Source of the DNA: Saxidomus purpurata | Lineage: Eukaryota > Mollusca > Bivalvia > Venerida > Veneridae | DNA: 64,000 bases | Reading direction: 5' to 3' | Assembly (NCBI GenBank): GCA_022818135.1 | Contig: JAFMSR010000009.1 | Span: 21,268,115-21,332,114 of the forward strand | Part shown: positions 1-12,100 of the stretch, in pieces | Layout: each line of letters begins with the position of its first letter | Position numbering within the stretch: position 1 is the stretch's first letter | Program-made: the position numbers and the translations under genes | The notes under the pieces: model-generated | What the model was told of the DNA's origin: nothing | What the model saw: the letters and a program-made list of their open reading frames with translations, nothing else | Databases searched by the model: none

Positions 1-16
1 GGTACAAAATTATTAC

Positions 17-111
17 CCATCGTCAGGTCTATTTTTCTTATGTAATTCGTGTCTCTGACCGCCAATTTCAGCGCCGCACAAGCATTTTGCTTTCACCATG
101 GCACGTCCACA
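17..111 (-). CDS. RNF213: RNF213 exon 31 of window: second half of RZ finger
   Basis: Acceptor ACTGTTACAG|TGTGGA, donor GATGG|GTAATA; 31 codons plus 2 nt. It encodes CGRAMVKAKCLCGAEIGGQR and HELHKKNRPDDG. The CGRxM, CGAxIGG and H residues are RZ finger signatures; in vertebrates this finger carries the ligase activity toward LPS. The last cysteine pair is C-L-C here, where C-x-x-C is usual. The remaining C-terminal part of the protein lies beyond the left edge. Confidence 0.94.
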
Positions 112-3100
112 CTGTAACAGTATCGCAATAGGTGTACTACAATTAACTTCAGTAAGAGACATACAGTCGTGAAAATGTTTTAGCTTGCCGAAGTTTACAG
201 CAGACCCATACATAGCGGGGGTCTAAAACTATGATTTAAAAACTATTATAGTAAAAAAATACAACAAAATATAAATATCATATCAAATATTTCATATCGG
301 TATTCAATGTTTATATGATAAATATGTTATATGTACCTGTCCTATTTCGTAGCTGTGGCCGTTCTCGCATTCTGTAAAATTAAAAGCTGAACGACTTTAT
401 TTTCGTAGACATATTACAAGCTGTAATTGAGATTGAATATATAAAGAGCACTCTCTTCATATAGGTGATAATATTCTTCAAACAAAAATAATGTTCTCAA
501 TGAACGTACATGTAACACGATGAATAAGTTCTTTTTTAAGGAACAACATGTATCGAAAATGTTTCATTTTAGCACGAATAATCAACACAGAGGTCCTCTG
601 TAAAAAATCTTTATCCACCAATTATTTGTTCAACAACTTTGCACAAATTATTTAATGTTCTTCGGTACTGCAACATATTTACCGATAATGACTGGAATAT
701 ATAGCTTAAACCTTTAGGTTACGACATAATACTTGCAAATATTCTAGTATTTATACTTTTAAAGTTATTTTATATGACATCAGTTGTAGGGAGTGCCTCT
801 TTTATGTTAAAATAAACTGTCACTATTTCTTGAACAACATTTAATCATGGTACATGAACTGATCGCCATTTCTTCAATGTTTGCATACGTTCTCAATTAA
901 AACCATAACTATCCATTTTCGTTCACTAACTTAAACTTACATATCAAGCCTCGTTTTAATGTTCATAAATGAAATAATAGAAAATTATTTTCTTACAAAT
1001 AATTTCGTTTATTTGTTCGAGAAATCATTATTCGTCCGTTGCTAAGGATTTGGAACCACTCGATCTTTATCATAGGAAAACTGATTCCCGTTTCAGTAAT
1101 TGTTAATGTATAGTGTACGGTAATTGAACCGAGGAACAAGCGGCTCAACATGTATTTAAGCCGAAAAACCCGTGCAACTTTCTCAGTCGATTACGTACAT
1201 GTATCAAACGACAAGCGAATTTGATATACATTGTATGTCAAGCATCTCAACTATTATTATGCCACGAGGGAGATTGCGGCGTGGTGCTAGTAGTATTGTT
1301 GCCAATGTTGGCAGGGAAAGAAATGCAGAAGGCGGTCGAAACGGAGACGAAGCACAAAACGACGAGAATCTAGCGTTAAGACCGAACACACGACGCCGAC
1401 GAAGTTGACTTTCAGGAAAGGGCTCCACGTGGTCGGGGACAGTGTGGTTTGGATGAAGTGGGTGACGGCGACAACATACTTCTTCAAGACATTAACGGTG
1501 GTCCAAACTTTATTGATTTTGAACAAATTCTTTTTCGTTCAGGTTTTATTCCGTCAAAAAATAATGTAATTGATAAGGACGCCCCAAGGTCAACAGTCAT
1601 TACACGATGGGCATGATAATGTACCCTTACTTGGGCAGTCGCAGTCTCACGAGTCGGTTTCGAACCCATTGTTACAAAATTCTCGGCAAACGTCACCACT
1701 TGTTCGTCTCGACAGTAACGATTTAGCTGCACACGTCCCGTCGTCTCTCAAACAACAAATTTGCAGAGGCGAATATATAAATTTAGCTTTATTATTAAAG
1801 GGGGCAGTCGAGCTGTCATTATTTTGCAAGGGTAGTGTTTTCAAGTTGACCGCTGACAAGCACATTGAGTCTACGCAAAAAGAGTGCAAAGATCAGTTAT
1901 CGTCCGTAGAGAAATGGACCAATGCGTTCATCATTTATGCCTCAATTTACTTGTTAAACCATAACAACAAGATTCATGAAATGCTACATTATATGTACAA
2001 CATTAGCGAATGTGCCATGCGTCAGGGCGGCATGGCGTGGCGGACGTATGACGAACAATTCCGTTTACGTCAAGCATTGTCCCCGACGTCATGGTCACAG
2101 ATAAATAACAATCTCTGGTGGCGATGAATGCAAGTTAAGGATGCACAGGCAATTACGCCGACACATTCACAGGGCCATGTTTTCACTGCCAGATACACGT
2201 GCAATGATTTTAACAATGGTAATTGCAAAATTGCAGTGTTCGGCTCCACATCCTGAGATCAGTTGTAATCATTCTGAACAACCAATGAATCTTCAAATAT
2301 CAAGGTCTCAAAATACTTTTCGTGGCCGGGGCTTTCGTAGACCTTTCAGAGGCCGTGAAAGGTGGCAATCACGAAAACAGTAATAGGAGTAGCACGGCAC
2401 TGGAAGATCCTCATAATATTGACGTTTATAATACAGCAAAATCGCCCGAAAATGTTGAAACTTTAGCACGCTATGCATAATTATATAACAAAAAAGAAGC
2501 AACGTTTTTGGTTAATGGATTTAGCAAGGGCTTTCCTATTCAGTATACGGGGCCCAGGTCACCTCGCGATTCAAAACATTTACGTTCAACCGTACTTAAC
2601 CCAGATATGATAAAAACACATATAAAAAAAGGAGTTAGAAGTAGGAAGAGTAGCAGGCCCGTTCGTTCAGCGCCCCCTCCCTAATTTAATTGTTTCGCCG
2701 ATTTGGCTCGTCTCCAAAAAAGCTCCAGGCGAATTTCGAATGATACATCATTTGTCATACCCCCAGGCGAGTCAATCAACGATTTCATTGACCTGGCGGT
2801 ATGCTCAGTGGAATACACAAGTTTTGATGAAGCTGTCCGACTTGTCCAAGATGTAGGGGAAAATGTAAATTATTGAAGTCCGACATCAAAAGCGCATATC
2901 GTTTAATACCAATTCAACCATCAGATTTTGAACTATTGGGATTTTGCTTTGACGAACATTTTTATTTTGACAAAGCTCTCCCTTTTGGGGCATCAATAAG
3001 TTGCATAATCTTCGAAAGATTTGCCAGATTCCTAGAATTTTGTGTCAAATTAAAGTCAAATCCGAAAAGCTCATACATTACCTGGATGACTTTTAAGGTG

Positions 3101-6100
3101 GGGATAAAACAACAGAATTATGTTCTCTTGCCATAGAAATTATAAAGGAACTAGTCAGAATTAGGCGTTCCCCTAGCGTTGAAGAAAACAGAAGGTCCAA
3201 CCGAGGTAATTGTATTCCTTGGCATAGTGCTGGACTCCAATCAAATGCTTATCAAAATCCCTATTTCAAAAATTCAGGAGATTGCGCAAAAAATAAAGGA
3301 AACTTTGTCTCACGAAAAAACAACATTAAAGAAAATGCAGTCATTGATAGGTTCGTTAAACTTTTGCTGTAGAGCGATTACGGTTGGTAGACTCTTTATT
3401 CGCCGTTTAATAAATTAAGTTTGCGGGTTTACGAAATCATATCATCACATTTGAGTGAAAAAAGAGATCTGGTTAGACTTAGCTATGTGGTTAGTATTAC
3501 TTAAAATTAAAACGGTATCTCTGTCTTTCAAGACCGGTATTGGGTAACGAACGAAGATGTTCAGTTGTTTTCGGACAGCGCGGGAGGCAATGATCTAGGT
3601 TTTGGGATTTACTTCAAGGGGCACTGGTGCAGTGCAAAATGGCCAGATTCTGGGTATGCGGCCTTACGTCAGATATTACGGTACTAGAACTGTTTCCCAT
3701 TTTAGTCGCATTATTTATCTGGGGGCCCCCAGTTAATGAACAAGATCAATTTAACTGCGACAACATGGCAGTAGTAAATATTTCAAATAAGTTGTCTTCA
3801 AAATCGGAAAAAGTAATGTGTCTTGTAAGAGTTCTTACATTAAGGTGTCTCAATCTGAACATATTGATTAAAGCTAATCATCTCCCAGGGCGTAATAATG
3901 ATATTTGCGATGCTCTGTCTCGCTTTCAGTGGAACAGATTTCAAAGAACTCGCCCCAGACGCAGATCCCAACCCTCAGCCGATTCCAGAATTTCCTTGAA
4001 ACATCTTCAGTCTAGAGCTAGACAACTGCTTCATTCGGGGATCGCAAAAAATTCAAAATTAACATATAAAACCGCCGTTCGAGCTTTTGAACATTTTAGA
4101 CAGTCTTATGTGCTCTCAAATGTTTGGCCTATTCCAAATCAACACATAATTTTGTTTATGGCCTTTTGTTTCGAAAAAGGGTTCTCATCTAAGACTATTA
4201 CGACATATGTCGCAGGTGTAAATTATTTTCACAAACTACGTGGATTTCATGATATAACTCGGATTTTTCTTATTAGCAAACTTTTAGAAGGTTGCCGTAG
4301 AAATCGCACAGCATGTGATAGTCGAGCTCCATTGACTATGCCTATTTTGGTCACTGTCTGTAACAAGCTTCCGCAAATCTGTTACGATAATTATGAGACT
4401 AAATTGTTCACATCTTATTTACATTAGCGTATTTTGGACTGTTCCGAGTAAGTGAATTAGTTGCCCCATGTAAGGGGCAGTTAGACGGTCCCATCAAACA
4501 GTCTGACATGTCGTTCGTGGAGGAGCAGTATGTTACTACTCAGCTCAGATATTTAAAAACTAATCAAAGTGGAAAGCCCGTCTTTTTTACAATTACCAGG
4601 GTAATCAGGCCCTATTTGCCCTGTACATACATTTATGGATGTTATAACTGTTAGCCCAAAAATGACGGCACACCAGTAATAAGAGCTCAATTTTCTGCAG
4701 TCCTGTCTAAAGTTATCAACAGATGTGAACTTTTAGGAACATACAAGTCCCATAATTTTAGAATTGGACGGGCCACAGATCTGGCATCTCAAGGTCATCC
4801 GTCAGCAGTCATTATGAAACTTGGCAGGTGGACATCTGACTGTCATAAATTGTATATTCGTGCCTGAAGCCTATTAAGGTAAGTCGCGGGGTTCCCTCTG
4901 AAAAATGGTCGTTTTTTTAAATCTCGACGCAAAGTTTAGAAATCGTGCATGCCTGTGGTATGAGGTACTGGCTTTCCCGGAAAAGATGTTTTGAAATTAT
5001 CTGTAAACGATAAGCACGGAAAAAGCGCCACCTAGCGGAGGGTGTATTTTTGAAAGATTTTCGTCATTTCACGGACAGAAGTCCGTCAATAATATTTTTA
5101 CAGCTATGGTTTTTCCACCAAATCAAAGCCGAATCAATCTGAGTTCCATGCATACAAAATTATTTAAAGATATCCACATTGAATACCTAAAATAACGTTA
5201 TGATCCGCGAATGGGAGGCAATTTTCAAAGCGAAAATGACCCCAAAGTGGACACATTAAGGGCAAATTGCGAGAAATCGGCTCGAGAGAATTTTTTTTAA
5301 AACCGTAACGGATCCTTTAAATAAATATAAACATTTTTTTGAAATAAAAAAGGGGTGTCACCGACTTTGTTTTCAGGCCATCTAAACTTTTCTGAACCAC
5401 GACAGGGGTGCGTTAATGACGGTTTTTTATGCGGCGTCACGGTGTATTACTGACGTCGGTCTCTTGAAGTGAAACGTTTTCGTTTAGATGCGCAACGACT
5501 TCATTTATAAGAACAACTTATTGTTGTTATTTTCCATAAGAAAAAATTCAGTTTTGATAGGACATTTTGATAAATTTCCGTTGCACATTTAAATAAGAAC
5601 GTGGAAACAGATCATTCACAGCAAAACAGTCAGGTTTTTGTGTTGCACATGTCATGTGTCCATATGACTTCTGCCTGACACCGCTTCCACGGTCAAGTGA
5701 CCAAAATCGCTGATATGAAATCATTGTTACCTCAGGTTCAAGTCCCGCTACTGATAATATCTGTTGACCGTTTCCTACAGAGAAAGAGAATCTAAATAGT
5801 TCGTTTTTTATAGGAATGAAGGTAAGGTTATGCTGTTGAAACAGGCGTTAAAGTCAATGTATGCGAATTTGATACGCGCTACTTGTGCGTATATATACAT
5901 GTGTACAAACTCTGTGAAAGCAGCAGTACAGTTGCATCTGTAACAGGAATGACCAACAGTCAGAACGTTATCACTATTTTCAGGATAGATAGACGGACAT
6001 AAAGTGGCCATAACTCCTATTTTATATTATTAAAGGTTCATATAGCTTAGAGAATAACCGGTTCAGAATTCACAAATCTTTTATTTTTACAGTTACTTCT

Positions 6101-9100
6101 TTTTTACTATAACTACATTGCACATTTAAACTACTGAACTCCAGATATATAGTATTTTTTACTTTTGACAAAATCAGTGTTTAGTCATTCTGTAAACATA
6201 AAAACAGCGTTTTAAGCTATTTATTAAAGAAAGAAAAACTATTTCTGCCAGAGACGAGATTCGAACCGAGGTTGCCGCGGTAATAAAAGTTTAGCCGAAC
6301 GGTTTACCAACTGAGCTGCCGAGGAATGTACACATGCTGTGAACCAATGAACTTATAGCGTGACAAACTGGGTAAACTTTAGAACGGAAAAATTGGCGAA
6401 AACAATATATTTGCAGCGTTTATTTTGTTAGGTTATCTTTCAATGCCCCCGATACAGTTTTAACATTGAATTACTTGAAATCGAAACTTTTCTGTTTTTA
6501 CTGTGCGTATATATACATGTGTGCAAAAGCAGCAGTACAGTTGCATCTGTAACAGGAATGACCAACAGTTGACCATCTGGAGTTCAGTCGCTAAAATCAT
6601 TGTCCAAATATAAAAAATCAAATGTACCCACATTTTATTTAGAGGAAGTGAGAAGTAACCAATCTCTCGTTACATTTAGCGTTTGTACAGGAACATGTTT
6701 CAGTAACACTTTTTGCATGAAATAAATGAATTATCTAATTATACATGAGGACAAAGTTCATGTGTAAAAAGACCTATGTTTTAGTGTAACAGTTAATGAA
6801 ACTGAATCAGAATAAAGCAAACTACAATAAATTCTGGTATTAATTAATTCAGACAAGAAAACTAGAAATACAAAATATAACTTTTGTTCATGTAAACACT
6901 TGGCTCCCCAATTTGTGAAGGTGATAAATGGAACTGTACATCTACACATACAAAACCCCAAAAGACGAGCTACATGTTTGGGTAACCCAGGTGACCTGAA
7001 GAGGTCAGAACGCTGTGGCAGACGAGCAGACGAGCAGACGAGCGACGCTTGGTTGTCGAAATAAGCAAGTAGTTTGTCAGCAGCAACTCTGTGATTTTTA
7101 ATATGACCTTTTAACAAACTTATTAACCCATCCAATCCAGATCTATCCAGGGAAAACTTTAAATGTTTTGGTTGAATTCCAAACCCCGCCAACGTTCTTG
7201 CTCAAAATCTTTTTGCTTACAACTTCGTGGAAAGAACCTATATTCGCCTTTTCATTTTTTATACGTGAATGACGACTGTATTGTGTATTGTGTATTGTGT
7301 TTATAAATGTAACATTATACCACAAAAGATCCGTGTTACAAGTAAATAAAACCGTGTCGAACTAGTTTATAACAAAGATCAATTTTTACCATTTTATTAA
7401 AATACGGTGTCCATTCAAATTTAAAATTTAAGTCTCGACTACATATATATTAATCATTGAAGTCGATCTAAAGTGACTTCTGCATAATAAACAACAACGC
7501 TAGTAATTTATTTTAACAAGAAACGTCTGAAAAACGTCAGTATCAGCTCGTTACGTCACGTCAATCTTGTATTTTACGTCAACGTTTCTCATGTTTTTAC
7601 CACTTCAAAATAGTTTCGGTGGCACGAAAAGAAGGACGGTGACCCCCCTTTTTTATTTGATAAAATTGCTTTAAATTGGTTTAAGAATCCATAGCGCTTT
7701 TTAAAAAAAATTCTCTCGGGCCGTTTTTTCGCAATTGACGCTAAATGCGTCAACTTTGCAGTTATTTTTGCTTTGAAAATTGTCGCCCCTACAGGGTTCG
7801 TTCCACACTTTTTCATATTTTTGGCAAAAAATATTAGATATTTTTATTTTTTTCAGATGGGTAAATGATTCGATATTGCATTTATGAAAATTAGATCGTT
7901 TCGTTATCTACATAGAAAGAGATATAACGAAAATAACACGAAAATTGACGAAAATACACCTCCCCGCTAGGTGGCGCTTTTAACTCAGTTTCCATGGAAA
8001 TATCACTTCACCGTATTATTTCTACAAAAGACAATTAGTCACGGGGTTGTCATGCAAAATATCTTAAATCTGCGTTGCCTTTTAAAAAAATGACCCGAAA
8101 TCTGGGGGAAACCCGCGACTTACCTTAAGTTAATCTCTACGTCAATAATGAAGTAAAATAGGATATATTAAATCTAACGTCAATTACATCGTTTAGTTTT
8201 AATCGGCAAACGAAATTGATCTCATAGCAAGGCAAAGGCATGTTACGTTGTTATATTGACTTGAGTTGCTTCGAGTCTGTTGCATTGCTTCGCATATCGC
8301 ATTTGCACAGTACATCTTGAACCGTGACTGGCGTATGATACCGTTTACCACTGTAATGGTAGTTGACTAGTGTTACTTCGGGTCACTAGGTCTGGCCCTA
8401 GTACTGGTAAGACCTAGCTAGCTTCGCTGTTTTGCAAAGGTATCAATATAACGCATATTACGCAGTCGGCATATCCCTTTAGCGCTGGCTGTGTGGTTAT
8501 GGGCTTTTTTCTTTCAACACTGGTACCGGTTCCGGTACGTTCCCGATGGGAGCAGAGGCTTATAATTGCGCAACCAGTCGGACTCTCATAGTAATACGCT
8601 GCTGTGTGGTTGCAAGTCACAAAGGGTTAGTTGGCTTGAGTTGCTTCAAGCCGTCGCATTGCCTTAAAGTTGCGTGTTTATCTGTTGATAGTAGTAATGT
8701 TCATTTGGTGTGTAAAGTAATAGCCTGTTTCCTCTGGTCTACTTTCGGTTGACGTAATTCAAGTATTCCTTGTTGTTGCTACAGTTTTGTAATCAATCTT
8801 GGTAGGAGCCTGAGCGCCTACCCTACCAAGTTTTGAGCGGCCATGACAACCCAAATTACTTCTTGTTCGACTTACTTACATATGTATATACCACGTATAT
8901 TGTTGTGAATCTCTTATGCGTATAGTTTGTGGAATATCTGCTTTCTGAATGCCAAGGTCATCCGTTGAAGGGATATATTAAATATAGGGAAAGCTGCACG
9001 TGTTTTAGTCTTTATTTTCGATTAATATCAAATAATAGGAATTCTGGATATATATAGATAAATGTAAAATAAATGATCCGATTAGACGGAGTAAAGATAT

Positions 9101-12100
9101 AAACAGAAAAATCAATTTAAAAAAAAAGAAGAACAAATATCATTCATATTCAAAGCAATGTACGATGATCCTGATCGATTATTAACAAACTATACAGTAA
9201 GTATAGAAATGAAAATCTCTTTTTACAAAAGAAGGACTAAATTTGTATCACTTTTTCATTTTAAATCATTCTTGTGGTAAAATTGTCGCAAGGATTTATC
9301 AAGCGAAATTAATACAAACCAATTAAAGTGACACTTATAGATTATTAACCGAAGTGTTTTGAAAACATGTTTTCGCCAAGCCTTGTAGTTCTAAAACGCC
9401 ATGTAGTACTTACGGTAGTATCTAGTTGTCTGTCCAAAGAAGGCAGTTTCTGCTGCTTTCAGAAGTTGTGGTCTAAGATCAGCTAACTCATCTTGTGGCA
9501 TACCTGGCAGATATGCATTCTAAAAGGGAAATTAAAACATTTAGTTACTTTTAATCGACCAAAACGAACTTTCATATAATAGTTATATCAATAAATCAAT
9601 AACCATAATATTTCCCCTAGTAATCTGTTTCGTTATGGCAATTATTTAATCTTATAACATGTGGTGGTTTTGACAACGAGAGTTTTTTCATTGTAAATTT
9701 AGGAAAAGTCTAACAATTTTATATTTGATTGTGAAGTTGACTGTAAATAAAAAGAGAAATCTTTCAGGTCTAGTAATTTTAATAAGTTTATAGAACGGTT
9801 TACAGCTTTGTCACGTGGCCGGTTTGAAGTTAAGCACATCTGTTAAACTCATTAATCTCAAAAGTGACTTTTCTTTGCATTGTAACGTTTTGAATATGTA
9901 GAGCTAGATGCTAACAAATAGCAAAAAAACTCTAAAGTCTTTCATGTTTTTGAAATTAAAGAAAGTATACTGTGCTGTTAATGCGTAATACATATAGAGA
10001 AAAAAGTGAGAACAGTCGTAATACAATTGCAAAACCACCCACCTTTACTGTTCCAGGTTGAAGAGCAAGCTTGAATAAATGTTGTACAAGTTTACAGCTA
10101 TGGGCATTGGTATGCTTTATTACGCAAAACCAGTGAAAGAGCATGCATTTGATATTTATTTCACGGTCTGTGTCTTCACCAGCGGAAACTTTCAGATGAA
10201 GAATTCTCAGCTGATCCTCGGTCACAAGTGAAGGCTGTAAGTTTAATATATTGACGAAAATATTTAATAAACACATTTTCCAAGTGATTAATTTTAGCAT
10301 TAAATCGTATCTTAGTATGGATATCAAAGCGACAAAAGATAATAAATAAGGCTGCCGGACAAATATCGGTCATTTTCACGAGTTTCTCACACGCTTATTA
10401 TCAGTTTTTCAAACTTCGAAATGATTTTATTAGACACTGAAAGGCATTTTCATTAGATATCTATGAAAATTTAGTACCTTAATATAATGAATGAGAAGAT
10501 AATTGTTACTAAGTTAAGCCTAGTCAAGGCTCCGCAACTTTTACACTTAAAATTGATTTATTTAAATTAATACTTACCCGTTATTCTATGAAGTATTTCT
10601 TTTGATTAATAACTTAAACGTGTTTATACAAATCTCGTGGGAAATATAAACGGCCGGGACTTAGGTAATGTAGGATTTCACTTCGTTTCACAACCAACAG
10701 TTATGTATTAAGTCCAATGTGTTACCATTTTCTTTGAATTTCCGACATAGCGGTTGATACGTAAGACATTTTTAATAATTAAATTACGCTGATATTAATT
10801 TTTCGGCAAACTATTAAATTATGTATCATTCAAACATGCGTTTTAAAATGTAGAGAGCTATATGTCCACTTGCGTAGACATTTCGTACAGATTATCAGTC
10901 TGAATAGTTATCACTTATCCAATCATTTATGTATAAAGGATTACCTTTCTTTAACACTTAGAAAAAAGACTTTCAAGTCACATACATGACAATTAAACAT
11001 TGAACGGTAACTCAGTGCCACATTTTATATGTTGTAGAGCCTATTTTCTCAGAAATTGTAGAAACTATTTTCCAACAGTGACGGAATTTTACCGAGTATT
11101 TATCAATTGGCTGGTTGTGATAAATGTTAGTCCATGGACATGTAATTATCCAAGCAAAATTTCCTGTAGAAGTGACATATAAAACATACCGCCTGATAAC
11201 AGATACAACATTTTACGATTCAATCACATAAAACATAAGGAAAGATATGAGTTAAACTTAACTTATTCAAACAAAACTGATGTAAGCAAAAGAAATGTTA
11301 ACAAGAGGGCCAAGATGGCCCTATATCGCTCACCTTGGTACAAGTCCACTTGCCTGGTGGAAGATCACTAGATAATGTTATATACCAAATAAGTTTTCCT
11401 ATATACGCCTTTGTAAAACAAATGATCCCCCCGGGCAAGGTCAATTTTGACCCCAGGGGCATAATTTAAACAAACTTTAAAGAGATCTACTAGGCAATGC
11501 TACATGCCAAATATCTAAGCTCTAGGCCTTGTGGTTTCAGAGAAGAAGATTTTTAAAGTTTTTACTATATATTCCTATGCAAAACTAAGTGACCCCCGGT
11601 GCGGGGTCAATTTTGACCCGGGGGTCATAATTTGAACAATATTGGTAGAGGTCTACTAGCCAATGCTACATGCCAAATATCTAAGCTCTAGGCCTTGTGG
11701 TTTCAGAGAAGAAGATTTTTAAAGTTTTTACTATATAAGCCTATGTAAAACTAAGTGACCCCCGGTGCGGGGTCAATTTTGATCCGGGGCTCATAATTTG
11801 AACAATCTTGGTAGAGGTCTACTAGCCAATGCTACATGCCAAATATCTAAGCTCTAGCCCTTGTGGTTTCAGAGAAGAAGATTTTTTAAGTTTTTCCTAT
11901 ATATTCCTATGCAAAACTAAGTGACCCCGGGGCGGGGTCAATTTTGACCCGGGGGTCATAATTTGAAAAATCTTGGTAGAGGTCTACTAGACAATGCTAC
12001 ATGCCAAATATCTTAGCTCTAGGCCTTGTGGTTTCAGAGAAGAAGATTTTTAAAGTTTTCCCTATATATTCCTATGCAAAAACTAAGGGCCCACCCGCGC

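Larger units (their letters stand above)
1160..4867 (+). mobile_element. Decayed DIRS/Ngaro-type tyrosine-recombinase retrotransposon
   Basis: Pieces of a gag-like protein, reverse transcriptase, RNase H and tyrosine recombinase follow in order on the plus strand, each broken by frameshifts and stops. This order is characteristic of DIRS/Ngaro elements, which insert through a recombinase rather than an integrase. No methyltransferase domain was seen. The outer ends were not found; the left limit is approximate and the right one is set at the recombinase stop. It lies in antisense orientation to RNF213. Confidence 0.88.
4878..8124. mobile_element. 3.2-kb DNA element with ~0.6-kb inverted ends and TTAA flanks
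   Basis: The ends are inverted copies starting GGTAAGTCGCGGG on both sides, each flanked by TTAA (4874-4877 and 8125-8128). The inverted similarity runs inward for about 580 bp (about 4878-5460 and 7545-8124), including the shared GCGCCACCTAGCGG and CGAGAGAATTTTTTT. TTAA duplication is the mark of piggyBac-type transposition, but the termini do not start CCY and no transposase was recognised, so it is probably non-autonomous or a different TTAA-user. Confidence 0.85.
372..9413 (-). other. RNF213: 9.0-kb RNF213 intron splitting the RZ finger
   Basis: Intron between exons 29 and 30, with GTAAGT donor at the right and TTTTACAG acceptor at the left. It contains a DIRS-like element (about 1160-4867) and a TTAA-flanked long inverted-repeat element (4878-8124). 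The stretches 372-1159 and 8129-9413 show no gene; a short hairpin (CTTGGTAGG ... CCTACCAAG) lies near 8798-8833. Confidence 0.85.

Noticed and set aside
6246..6325. A functional tRNA gene
   Set aside because: A and B boxes exist but the T stem and acceptor stem do not pair; more likely a SINE head.
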